A stretch of 64,000 nucleotides of DNA from Chryseobacterium sp. JM1 (GCF_000737715.1 NZ_JPRN01000002.1:496001-560000), one strand, 5' to 3'. Positions 53,904 through 62,145 are shown, counted from the first letter of the stretch. Notes: generated by a model from the sequence alone, not told the origin. Program-made: numbers and translations.

Positions 53904-54373
53904 AAGAGATACAGTATTTAAAAGGAGACGCAACCAATCCTCAATCCGAAGGAAATAAGATTATCATTCATATCTGTAACGATATTGGAGGCTGGGGAAA
54001 AGGTTTTGTAATGGCGATTTCTAAAAGGTGGAAACAGCCAGAGAAAGAGTATCGGGAATGGTTTAAAAGCGGGGAAAGATTTAATCTTGGAGAAATACAG
54101 ATGGTACAGGTTGAAAAGAATATTTGGGTTTGCAATATGATTGGTCAGCATAAAATTATAACGAACTCCAACGGAATCCCACCAATCAGATACGAAGCTG
54201 TAGAAAAATGTTTGGAAAAACTATCTCTTGAAGCTTTAAAACTTAATGCAGAAGTACATATGCCGAGAATTGGCTGTGGCTTAGCAGGAGGAAAATGGGA
54301 TGTGATGGAGCTCATTATTGAAAAAACATTAGTCAGAAATAGTATCCCGGTATATGTTTATGACTTTGAATAA
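53900..54373 (+). CDS. ALC1/TARG1-like macro domain protein
   Basis: A single macro domain of 157 residues: YLKGDATNPQSEGNKIIIHIC, NDIGGWGKGF, and MPRIGCGLAGGKW near the end. It is of the ALC1/OARD1 (TARG1) type, binding ADP-ribose or removing it from acidic residues. The catalytic Asp of TARG1 (in GCGLD) is replaced by Ala here (GCGLA), so hydrolysis by the same mechanism is doubtful and it may be a reader. It overlaps the gene before by 4 bp. Confidence 0.9.
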   Translation: MKEIQYLKGDATNPQSEGNKIIIHICNDIGGWGKGFVMAISKRWKQPEKEYREWFKSGERFNLGEIQMVQVEKNIWVCNMIGQHKIITNSNGIPPIRYEAVEKCLEKLSLEALKLNAEVHMPRIGCGLAGGKWDVMELIIEKTLVRNSIPVYVYDFE

Positions 54374-54393
54374 TATAAAAATTAAAAACGACC

Positions 54394-55209
54394 ATGACAA
54401 ATAAAGGAATGGCGAAAGATACCTTAGAGATCTTGGCCAAAAAATATTATATAAACGAAGACAACGAAAAAATAACAATAGAAAAAGAACTGGAAACCTG
54501 TACAAGGGAAACCGTTTTGTTTTCATCCGAAGACTTGACTGAAATATCAGAAAATGAACTTCCGGAAGCCAATTTTGAAACCCAGTTCGAAGTATGGAAT
54601 TTCAGTTCATTAAAAGCAATTTTAAAACTCGCTGAAGAAGAAAGTCAGGAGAAAATCATGTGTCTGAATTTCGCATCAGCCAAAAATCCGGGAGGAGGAT
54701 TTATCAATGGGGCAGAAGCGCAGGAAGAAAGCCTTGCAAGGACTTCGGCACTCTATGAAACTCAGCTTCAGGCATGGTATTATTACGAAATTCATAGAGA
54801 TATGAAATCCTGTTTCTACACCGACATGATGATTTATAGTCCTAAAGTTCCGGTTTTCAGAAAAGATAAAGGAGAATTGCTACTGAAGCCTGTATTGTGT
54901 AATTTCATTACTTCTCCGGCGGTCAATGCAGGAGTTGTAAAACGACAGGAACCGGAAAGAGCAGATGAAATTTATAATGCAATGGACGTTAGAATGGATA
55001 AAATGCTCGCTTTGGCTCTGAATAAGGGAAATGAAACCTTAATTTTAGGTGCGTGGGGATGTGGCGTTTTCAGGAATGATCCAAAAGAAATTGTGGATTT
55101 ATTTAAAAAGCATCTGCATGGAAAATATAAGAATCAATTTAAAAGAGTGGTTTTTGCAGTCTTGACTAAAAATGAAGAGATGCTGAAGCTATTCGAAACC
55201 ATATCATGA
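54394..55209 (+). CDS. bacterial-type poly(ADP-ribose) glycohydrolase (TIGR02452 family)
   Basis: The 271-residue protein has the PARG signature: GGG at residues 100-102, seven residues, then QEE at 110-112, with Glu112 the likely catalytic acid (AKNPGGGFINGAEAQEESLAR, in the one-letter order shown in parts), and later LILGAWGCGVFRNDP. Bacterial-type PARGs hydrolyse ADP-ribose polymers or related bonds. It overlaps the second DUF4291 gene by 4 bp. Confidence 0.92.
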   Translation: MTNKGMAKDTLEILAKKYYINEDNEKITIEKELETCTRETVLFSSEDLTEISENELPEANFETQFEVWNFSSLKAILKLAEEESQEKIMCLNFASAKNPGGGFINGAEAQEESLARTSALYETQLQAWYYYEIHRDMKSCFYTDMMIYSPKVPVFRKDKGELLLKPVLCNFITSPAVNAGVVKRQEPERADEIYNAMDVRMDKMLALALNKGNETLILGAWGCGVFRNDPKEIVDLFKKHLHGKYKNQFKRVVFAVLTKNEEMLKLFETIS

Positions 55210-55847
55210 AACTTAAATTAAAAAAATATAAAGAACAACTACAGGATTGGCCTCAAAAAGGCTATCACATCATGGCTCAATATGATGAAGATAAAATCAT
55301 TGTCTATCAGTCTTACCGAAAGGAAATTGGAGCTTTTGCGGTAGAAAATCAATATTTTGGAGGAGGATTTAGTCTGGAAAGAATGACTTGGATAAAACCT
55401 AATTTCCTTTGGATGATGTATCGAAACGGCTGGGGAAATAAAGAGGGTCAGGAACATGTTTTGGCGATTCACCTAAAAATGTCTGCTTTCAAAAGGTATC
55501 TGGAGAATGCAGTCTATTCTACTTATAATGACAAATTAGGAATTTCCCGCGAAGAATGGCAGAATCAGGTGAAAGAATCTTCTGTGCGATTACAATGGGA
55601 CCCGGATCATGATCCTTTTGGAAACAAACTGGAGAGAAGAGCGATACAAATAGGTTTAAGAAATGAATTTACCCGTTCTTTTGCACAGGAAGATATTTTG
55701 TTAATTGAAAATATCTCAGATTTTGTAAAAGAGCAGTATCAGTTTGTTTTAAAGGATGATTTGGACAATCTGATTATTCCTGAGGAAAAACCGCTGTTAT
55801 TTGATCAGGAAAGTTTAAATAAAAAGCTAAGATTAGATGACAACTAA
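55206..55847 (+). CDS. DUF4291-family protein, copy 2
   Basis: The 213-residue protein is a paralogue of that at 52874. Shared phrases are [45 protein letters not shown] and [22 protein letters not shown], with an extra lysine-rich N-terminus and a C-terminal tail. It shares its start with the PARG stop, suggesting coordinated function. It is not a recent duplicate, since identity is concentrated in the motifs. Function unknown. Confidence 0.88.
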   Translation: MKLKLKKYKEQLQDWPQKGYHIMAQYDEDKIIVYQSYRKEIGAFAVENQYFGGGFSLERMTWIKPNFLWMMYRNGWGNKEGQEHVLAIHLKMSAFKRYLENAVYSTYNDKLGISREEWQNQVKESSVRLQWDPDHDPFGNKLERRAIQIGLRNEFTRSFAQEDILLIENISDFVKEQYQFVLKDDLDNLIIPEEKPLLFDQESLNKKLRLDDN

Positions 55848-55852
55848 TTGCC

Positions 55853-56359
55853 ATGAAAATTGAATTAATAAAAGGAGACATCACAAAAATTCCCGCAGAC
55901 GCTATTGTCAACGCTGCCAATTCATCACTGCTAGGCGGCGGTGGAGTAGATGGAGCTATTCATCGTGCTGGTGGAAAGGAGATCCTTGAAGAATGTATCC
56001 AGATCAGAAACAGACAAGGAAAATGTAAGACCGGAGAAGCTGTGGTTACATCAGCGGGAAATCTTCCGGCAAAATATGTGATTCATACCGTAGGACCTGT
56101 TTGGAACGGAGAAGAAGATAAAAGCTCAAAACTTCTGGAGAACTGTTATAGAAATTCCTTGCAACTGGCAGAAAATTTAGGGATTAAAACCATTGCGTTC
56201 CCGAATATCAGTACGGGAATTTATCAATTTCCAAAAGAACTGGCCGGTAAAATTGCCGTAGAAACAGTACAGAATTTTCAGTCAGATTGCATTGAGAAAG
56301 TTATTTTTGTCTGTTTTGATGATGATAATGAGGAAGTGTATAAAAAGATTTTAAAATAA
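55853..56359 (+). CDS. MacroD/YmdB-type macro domain hydrolase
   Basis: The 168-residue protein is a full MacroD-type macro domain: [20 protein letters not shown] then [24 protein letters not shown], and the substrate loop [15 protein letters not shown]. These enzymes remove mono-ADP-ribose from acidic residues and deacetylate O-acetyl-ADP-ribose, the by-product of sirtuins. A sirtuin gene lies 0.6 kb downstream in the same operon. Its stop codon overlaps the next gene by one base. Confidence 0.95.
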   Translation: MKIELIKGDITKIPADAIVNAANSSLLGGGGVDGAIHRAGGKEILEECIQIRNRQGKCKTGEAVVTSAGNLPAKYVIHTVGPVWNGEEDKSSKLLENCYRNSLQLAENLGIKTIAFPNISTGIYQFPKELAGKIAVETVQNFQSDCIEKVIFVCFDDDNEEVYKKILK

Positions 56360-56934
56360 TGGAGAAATTTAATTTCAGATTGGTAAATGATCCTAAAAAT
56401 CAAAATGTAGGATTAACTATGGAAGAAATTGATATGCTCAAATGTAAGGTGGGGGTTAGATTTCCACAAGCTTACATTGATTATCTTCTGAAAGCCGGGA
56501 AAAATTCAAATGTGTTCAATGTTGAAACAAATAGCATTGAATTTCAGAGATTTCAAAAAGAATTAAGGGCAGAATTGGATGCTCTTCATCTATTACAAAA
56601 TGAAGAAATCTTATGCATAAGGAAAGAACTTGGAATGTATTATTTTTTTAATCTTTCCGAAAACAACAGGAATCCTACACTATACCTTTTTGATGAAGTT
56701 GGCGTAGAGGTGTATTGGGGCACCTTTCAAAAAACAATAATAAAAGCGGAAGGGGAAAATTTTATAACCTTTATTAATAGACGAGCGGAAAGTATATATG
56801 GAATCACGATAAAACAATATCTTAAAAATATTCCATTATACATTATGGCAATACCAATATCTATTATCTTTCTAGCGATAACCGGGACAGTGATAGTAAT
56901 AGAAAAATTTAGAGTAAAAATTAACAAACAATGA
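56359..56934 (+). CDS. SUKH/SMI1-like protein with C-terminal membrane helix
   Basis: The 191-residue protein has a SMI1/KNR4 (SUKH) type domain (about 15-145): LTMEEIDMLKCKVGVRFPQA, YIDYLLKAG, then YYFFNLSENNRNPTLYLFDEV. It ends with a hydrophobic segment (IPLYIMAIPISIIFLAITGT) and a short basic tail. SUKH proteins are immunity or binding proteins in toxin systems. This one is coupled on both sides (overlap of 1 and 4 bases), so it belongs to the cluster. The role is unknown; a membrane anchor for the system is one reading. Confidence 0.78.
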   Translation: MEKFNFRLVNDPKNQNVGLTMEEIDMLKCKVGVRFPQAYIDYLLKAGKNSNVFNVETNSIEFQRFQKELRAELDALHLLQNEEILCIRKELGMYYFFNLSENNRNPTLYLFDEVGVEVYWGTFQKTIIKAEGENFITFINRRAESIYGITIKQYLKNIPLYIMAIPISIIFLAITGTVIVIEKFRVKINKQ

Positions 56935-57617
56935 AAAAACTAACCATATTAAGCGGTGCAGGAATCAGCGCCGAAAGTGGAATAAAAACATTCAGAGACG
57001 GAGATGGTCTCTGGGAAAATCATAATATCACAGACGTAGCAAGTCCGGAAGGATGGAGAAAAGACAGGGAGCTTGTACTGGAATTTTACAACCAGAGAAG
57101 AAGACAGCTTCATGAAGTTGAACCTAATGAAGCTCATCGATTGGTCGCAGAACTGGAAAAATATTTTGATGTTCAGATCATTACCCAAAATATAGATGAC
57201 CTGCATGAAAGAGCGGGATCTACCAATATCCTTCATATTCACGGAGAACTGTTCAAGTCTTGCTCGTGCAACAATAAAAACCTGATTTATGAGGAAAAAG
57301 GAGACATCAAGAGCGGTGACAAAGCGGAAGATGGCGCTCAGTTAAGACCATTTATCGTGTGGTTTGGAGAAGATGTTCCTTTGTACAAAACGGCGCAGGA
57401 AAAGGTGAAAGAAGCGGATATTCTTGTGGTAATCGGAACTTCCCTGCAGGTATATCCTGCGGCAGGACTGATCCATGAGATCAAAGACGACTGTCTGTTG
57501 GTAGTCATCAATCCCAACGAAACCGGATTCGGATACGGACAAAGAGCCGTAGTGATGAAAGAATCCGCAACCAAAGGAATGAAATTGCTGTTTGATAAAC
57601 TTGTCAATTTAGCATAA
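56931..57617 (+). CDS. sirtuin-type NAD-dependent protein deacylase (class III)
   Basis: The 228-residue protein has LSGAGISAESGIKTFRDGDG, TQNIDDLHERAG and the catalytic His104 in LHIHGEL. Tyr53 and Arg56 (EFYNQRRR) are the pair that marks class III sirtuins and favours succinyl and malonyl groups. Only two cysteines of the zinc site remain (CSC, 111-113). It consumes NAD+ and yields nicotinamide and O-acyl-ADP-ribose, which the macro protein upstream could process. Overlaps neighbours by 4 and 1 bases. Confidence 0.94.
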   Translation: MKKLTILSGAGISAESGIKTFRDGDGLWENHNITDVASPEGWRKDRELVLEFYNQRRRQLHEVEPNEAHRLVAELEKYFDVQIITQNIDDLHERAGSTNILHIHGELFKSCSCNNKNLIYEEKGDIKSGDKAEDGAQLRPFIVWFGEDVPLYKTAQEKVKEADILVVIGTSLQVYPAAGLIHEIKDDCLLVVINPNETGFGYGQRAVVMKESATKGMKLLFDKLVNLA

Positions 57618-58558
57618 TGGAAACCGCAGTCAAAGCCGGAATTTTTGGCGTGTGCATCGGTGATGCGCTCGGGGTTCCTGTAGAATTTAAGAGAAGAGAA
57701 GATTTAAATAGGTTTCCCGTTACCGGTTATCTGGCATATATGTCCTGGAACCAGCCGAAAGGAACATGGAGTGATGACAGTTCATTAACGCTTTGTATTG
57801 CTGATGTACTTGCAAAAGGCTATGATCTGGAGAAGATCGGGCAGAGCTTTGTAAAATGGAATAAATATGGACACTGGACGGCTCACGGAAAACTTTTTGA
57901 CATCGGAGGAACAACAAGACATTCCATTGCGCGATTGATCAAAGGAGAAAGTGCAAGGTTTTCAGGAAATATTTTTGAAGAAGATAATGGGAATGGCTCT
58001 TTGATGAGAACTCTTCCCTTAGCTTTTTATCTTAAAGATGAAGAGGATATTGAGAAACTGTATCAAACGGTAAAAGAAGTTTCTGCCATTACCCACGGAC
58101 ATTTCCGTTCTGTTTTTGCATGCTTCATGTATGTGGTTTTCGCCATAGAACTTATTAAAGGGAAAAGTAAAAAAGAATCTTACACGCATATGCAGAAAGA
58201 AGCTTTGGAATACGCTGATATTAAAGAATTTAACCCTAAAGAGATTGAACTTTTTCATCGCGTTTTAAAGAATGATATTTCAACCTATCCGGAAGAAGAG
58301 ATTAAAAGTGGCGGCTACGTCCTCCACAGTTTAGAAGCCTCCCTTTGGTGTTTTCTCAACTCTGAAACCTATGCAGAAGCCGTTTTAAAAGCAGTGAATT
58401 TAGGAGAAGATACAGATACCACCGGAGCCATCACCGGAGGACTTGCAGGGATCTATTACGGATTTGAAAACATTCCGGAAGAATGGGTTTCCGAATTGGT
58501 AAGAAAAGAAGATATTGAAGTTTTGTGTGATAAGCTTCAGAAAAAATTAATGAATTAA
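57617..58558 (+). CDS. DraG-type ADP-ribosylglycohydrolase
   Basis: The 313-residue protein has the metal-binding opening GIFGVCIGDALGVPVEF and TWSDDSSLTL (Asp53-Asp54) and the late GEDTDTTGAITGGLAGIYYG. These are the binuclear-metal signatures of the DraG/ARH family, which splits ADP-ribose from arginine or other acceptors. Its start overlaps the sirtuin stop by one base, so both are coupled. Length is usual. Confidence 0.95.
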   Translation: METAVKAGIFGVCIGDALGVPVEFKRREDLNRFPVTGYLAYMSWNQPKGTWSDDSSLTLCIADVLAKGYDLEKIGQSFVKWNKYGHWTAHGKLFDIGGTTRHSIARLIKGESARFSGNIFEEDNGNGSLMRTLPLAFYLKDEEDIEKLYQTVKEVSAITHGHFRSVFACFMYVVFAIELIKGKSKKESYTHMQKEALEYADIKEFNPKEIELFHRVLKNDISTYPEEEIKSGGYVLHSLEASLWCFLNSETYAEAVLKAVNLGEDTDTTGAITGGLAGIYYGFENIPEEWVSELVRKEDIEVLCDKLQKKLMN

Positions 58559-58570
58559 AGACAAAAAACC

Positions 58571-59113
58571 ATGAACGAAATAGAAAACAAAAGAATAAGC
58601 AAATTTCTAAGCCTTATTCTGAGACATCAGCCCGAGACCATTCAGCTGACACTGGATGAAAACGGATGGGCAGAAGTGAATGAACTCATTACAAAATCTG
58701 CAAAAGGCAGAATGCATTTCAGCTTCGAAGAGCTGGAAGAAGTAGTGGAAACCAATAATAAAAAACGCTTCGCTTTTAATGAAGACAAAACCAGGATCAG
58801 AGCCAGTCAGGGACATTCCATTGATATAGATCTGGCTTTGAAGGCTGCACAGCCACCTGATTTCCTGTATCACGGAACCGCAGAATCGAATATTTCTTCC
58901 ATTCTGGACAACGGAATTGAAAAAAGAGCCAGACAGCATGTTCATCTGAGTGCAGACAAAGAAACAGCAACCAAAGTAGGAATGCGTCACGGAAAACCGG
59001 TTATTCTGACCATCAGAACCAAAGAAATGCACGAAGACGGAATTCTTTTCTATCTTTCGGCCAACAAAGTCTGGCTGACAGATTTTGTGGATGCAAAATA
59101 CATTTCAAAGTAA
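58571..59113 (+). CDS. kptA: RNA 2'-phosphotransferase (Tpt1/KptA)
   Basis: The 180-residue protein has the KptA order: ISKFLSLILRHQPETIQL with Arg18-His19, the Arg66 region KKRFAF, YHGTAESNISSIL, and KRARQHVHLSAD. KptA removes an internal 2'-phosphate from RNA using NAD+, giving ADP-ribose 1'',2''-cyclic phosphate. Members of the family can also ADP-ribosylate 5'-phosphate ends. It has the ART fold, the only one here that I can recognise with confidence. The following metallophosphoesterase starts 1 bp after its stop. Confidence 0.95.
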   Translation: MNEIENKRISKFLSLILRHQPETIQLTLDENGWAEVNELITKSAKGRMHFSFEELEEVVETNNKKRFAFNEDKTRIRASQGHSIDIDLALKAAQPPDFLYHGTAESNISSILDNGIEKRARQHVHLSADKETATKVGMRHGKPVILTIRTKEMHEDGILFYLSANKVWLTDFVDAKYISK

Positions 59114-59114
59114 A

Positions 59115-59870
59115 ATGCGGAGAACATTAGTAATCGGTGATATTCACGGAGGTTTTAAGGGCTTACAGCAGGTTTTTGAACGGGCAGAAGTTACAGCGGA
59201 AGATCAGTTTATTTTTCTTGGAGATTATGTAGACGGCTGGAGCGAATCTTCAGAGGTCATACAGTTTTTAATAGCACTTTCCGAAAAGCATGAATGCATC
59301 TTCATCAAAGGAAACCATGATACCTGGTGCGAAGACTGGCTGTCACTGGGAGAAGGTCCTGATGTGTGGCTGTTCAATGGCGGAAAAAGCACGGTAGACA
59401 GTTACAATGACTATTCACTGGAAGATCTGGATCTCCATCTTGAATTTTTCCAACGGATGAAAAGCTATCATGTAGATGATGAAAACCGTCTGTTTATCCA
59501 TGCCGGATATTCGTCTATGCATGGGCCTGAAAAAGAAGTATATTCCAGCAATTACCGTTGGGACAGAACTCTTTGGGAAACCGCAGTCGCGATGGATACA
59601 AAGTTGGAAAGAAACTCTGAACTCTATCCGAAAAGGCTGCTTTTATACAATGAGATATTTATCGGGCATACGCCCACAATAGACATCGGAATTAAACATC
59701 CTGCCCATAAAGCCAACATCTGGAATATGGATACCGGAGCCGCTTTTACAGGGGCTTTATCAATGATGGATGTCAACACCAAAGAATTCTGGCAGAGCGA
59801 CCCGCTTCCGTCCCTGTATCCCGATGAAAAGGGCAGAAATAATGACATCATAGGAAATAAAACCTTATGA
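59115..59870 (+). CDS. Ser/Thr-phosphatase-type metallophosphoesterase
   Basis: The ATG at 59115, just after the kptA stop, is chosen over 59085 inside it. The 251-residue protein has GDIHGGFKGL, FLGDYVDGW and KGNHD, all metal-site motifs of the calcineurin-like family, and a late FIGHTPT. It may act on a phosphate or cyclic phosphate left by KptA or on diadenosine-type nucleotides. Being last in the cluster, with a strong terminator after it, it likely belongs to the same RNA repair or nucleotide step. Confidence 0.9.
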   Translation: MRRTLVIGDIHGGFKGLQQVFERAEVTAEDQFIFLGDYVDGWSESSEVIQFLIALSEKHECIFIKGNHDTWCEDWLSLGEGPDVWLFNGGKSTVDSYNDYSLEDLDLHLEFFQRMKSYHVDDENRLFIHAGYSSMHGPEKEVYSSNYRWDRTLWETAVAMDTKLERNSELYPKRLLLYNEIFIGHTPTIDIGIKHPAHKANIWNMDTGAAFTGALSMMDVNTKEFWQSDPLPSLYPDEKGRNNDIIGNKTL

Positions 59871-59898
59871 AAATAAATCAAAACTTATCAACATACCC

Positions 59899-59933
59899 CA
59901 ACCTTATAGGTTTCCAAAACCTATAAGGTTTTT
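59899..59933 (+). terminator. terminator of the NAD/ADP-ribose cluster
   Basis: A 13-bp perfect inverted repeat (aaccttataggtt / aacctataaggtt) with a T run follows the last gene of the cluster. Confidence 0.9.
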
Positions 59934-60166
59934 ATCCATAAAAAACTCAACATAAATAGCTGTATCTCACAGAATAAACACAATTCCCAAACAGCATATG
60001 ATCCAATGAAAATCTTCGGTTTTCTTGAGCCTTAAAACATAATCAGGATCAAAAACCTTGCATCCTAGCGATAATTCAACCTCACGAGACAGAGCCTAAC
60101 AAATCCGCAATTTCCCTTTCTCACCCAAATCAGATTAAGTAATTTTGAAGTTCAAAAACTGCTTCA

Positions 60167-61891
60167 ATGAAACTGAAATACCTCTTAATATTCCTAAGTA
60201 CATCCTTATTTTTAGCCCAAAACTCATTTCAGACTCCTTTTGAAAAAGGAAACGGAAACCAAACGGTGACCTATGATGAAATGAATGCTTATTATCAGGA
60301 TCTGGCTCAGCATTTTAATACCATTCAATATCTTAAAAAAGGAGAAGATGACAATGGAAAACCCATTTACGTCGTTATGTACAATCCTTTCCCTGAAAAA
60401 GATCTCGATAAACTGAGAAAAGATAAAGCTGTTTTATTCGTAAATAACGGAATTCACCCGGGTGAGCCGGACGGAATAGATGCCACGATGGTGCTCATGA
60501 GGGATCTTGCTACAGGAAAGGTAAAAACGCCGCAAAACTTTATGGTGGCCGCTATTTCTGCCTATAATGTGAGTGGAATGCTCAACAGGGGTTCTTTCTC
60601 CAGAGCCAATCAAAACGGGCCGGAACAGTATGGTTTCAGAGGAAATGCCAGAAACTATGACCTGAACAGGGATTTCATTAAAGCAGATTCAAAGAATGCC
60701 AGAAGTTTTCAATCCATTTATCAGTGGTTGCAGCCGGATGTTTTTATAGACAATCATGTGAGCAACGGAGCTGATTATCAATATACTTTCACCTATATTT
60801 CTACCTTTAAAGAACGTCTGGGAAATACATTAGGCGCCTACTTTTACAATGATTATCAGGTGAAGAACCTTGAAGAGATGAAGAAGCGGGGCTATGAAAG
60901 CACGCCTTATGTAAATATCCACGGCGATATTCCTGACGAAGGATTCGCTGCTTTTGAAGATTCTCCGAGATATTCTACGGGGTATACCTCACTGTTTAAT
61001 TCTTTAGGAACGGTTCCTGAAACCCATATGCTGAAGCCTTATGACAAAAGAGTGGATGCTACGTACAAATACATGCTGGTCAATCTTCAGAATTTAGACA
61101 AAGATTACAGAAAAGTAAAACAGCTTCGTCTGGATAATTTAAAGCAGTACAAAGCCGGATTGCAGTACGGAATCCGTTGGAAAATAGATTCTACCAAGTT
61201 TTCTACCATGGATTTCAAAGGGTATGAAGGAAGTTATAAACCAAGCGATATTTCCGGAAAGCCAAGGTTGTATTACGACAGAAACAAACCTTTTACCAGG
61301 AAGATCAAACTCTTCATGACAGCCGTTCCTATTGGATATATTACGATCCCTAAATACTATGTGGTTCCACAGTCTCAATATCGTGTTATTGAAGAACTGA
61401 AAAGGAATAAAATCGGGATGACTGCTCTAAAAAAAGACAGCACAGCAATGGTTGAGTCTTATAAGATCAAAGATTTTAAAACCGTTAAAAACCCTTACGA
61501 AGGACATTATCTTCATTACGATACAAGTGTGGAAACAACCATAAAGAGCCAGACTTTCCTGGCAGGAGATTATGTAATTCCAACGGATCAGCCTGGTGTA
61601 AAATATCTCATTGAAACACTTGAACCTGAAGCATTAGACTCATTTTTTAACTGGAATTTCTTTGATGGAATTTTGGCTCAGAAAGAATATTATTCAGCCT
61701 ATATTTTTGAAGATACCGCTTCAGAATTATTGAAGACCGATAAAAAATTAAAAGCCGATTTCGACACAAAAAAATCCTCAGATAAAAAATTTGCAGATGA
61801 TGGAACAGCCCAACTGGACTGGATCTACAGAAACTCTCCCTATTTCGAAGAAAAAACATTCAGACAGTATCCGGTTTACAGAATATTGTAA
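60167..61891 (+). CDS. exported M14-family zinc carboxypeptidase
   Basis: A signal peptide (to residue 17, LFLAQ) precedes an M14 peptidase domain: NNGIHPGEPDGIDATM gives the HxxE zinc ligands, NYDLNRDFIKAD the arginine region, and FIDNHVSNGADYQYT the third histidine. The C-terminal half (about 300-574) is a beta-rich extension, and the catalytic Glu is probably in the GTVPETHML stretch. It would trim C-terminal residues of exogenous peptides in the periplasm. It is 296 bp after the previous gene and separate from that cluster. Confidence 0.92.
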   Translation: MKLKYLLIFLSTSLFLAQNSFQTPFEKGNGNQTVTYDEMNAYYQDLAQHFNTIQYLKKGEDDNGKPIYVVMYNPFPEKDLDKLRKDKAVLFVNNGIHPGEPDGIDATMVLMRDLATGKVKTPQNFMVAAISAYNVSGMLNRGSFSRANQNGPEQYGFRGNARNYDLNRDFIKADSKNARSFQSIYQWLQPDVFIDNHVSNGADYQYTFTYISTFKERLGNTLGAYFYNDYQVKNLEEMKKRGYESTPYVNIHGDIPDEGFAAFEDSPRYSTGYTSLFNSLGTVPETHMLKPYDKRVDATYKYMLVNLQNLDKDYRKVKQLRLDNLKQYKAGLQYGIRWKIDSTKFSTMDFKGYEGSYKPSDISGKPRLYYDRNKPFTRKIKLFMTAVPIGYITIPKYYVVPQSQYRVIEELKRNKIGMTALKKDSTAMVESYKIKDFKTVKNPYEGHYLHYDTSVETTIKSQTFLAGDYVIPTDQPGVKYLIETLEPEALDSFFNWNFFDGILAQKEYYSAYIFEDTASELLKTDKKLKADFDTKKSSDKKFADDGTAQLDWIYRNSPYFEEKTFRQYPVYRIL

Positions 61892-61946
61892 AATTTTTAT
61901 GATGAAATTTGTTTAATTCAGCTTCATACTCCAAATGTCATATCAT

Positions 61947-61994
61947 ATTCTTTTGTCTTGAAATCGAAGATTCGACGTAGTCAAACAAAAGAAT
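61947..61994. repeat. 48-bp hairpin element
   Basis: attcttttgt (61947-61956) and acaaaagaat (61985-61994) form a perfect 10-bp stem. Inside is a second perfect palindrome, TCGAAGATTCGA with a two-base centre. Such a pair is typical of palindromic intergenic repeats. Confidence 0.6.
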
Positions 61995-62025
61995 CAAAAA
62001 TTCAGGACTTGGAAACTTCCACTAA

Positions 62026-62145
62026 AAATAAATGCTGTTCTCTAAAAATTCTAAAACTTGCGCGGAATTACTATTTCTGCTTCGTTTCAGGGACAGTCCC
62101 GCGCTTCGGACAGTAGAATTTTCTTAACGTTCACAGCATTTATTT
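62026..62145. repeat. 120-nt long interrupted stem-loop
   Basis: Three paired blocks in the same order: aaataaatgctgt (62026-62038) with acagcatttattt (62133-62145), aaaattcta (62045-62053) with tagaatttt (62114-62122), and gcgcgg (62060-62065) with ccgcgc (62099-62104). A further hairpin gggac-a-gtccc lies near the top. No protein is encoded. It may be a structured RNA or a mobile palindromic repeat. Confidence 0.65.

Noticed and set aside
48396..59933. Recent horizontal transfer of the NAD cluster as a genomic island
   Set aside because: No integrase, tRNA target, direct repeats or clear base composition shift was seen at the borders; transfer remains possible but is not supported by the sequence.
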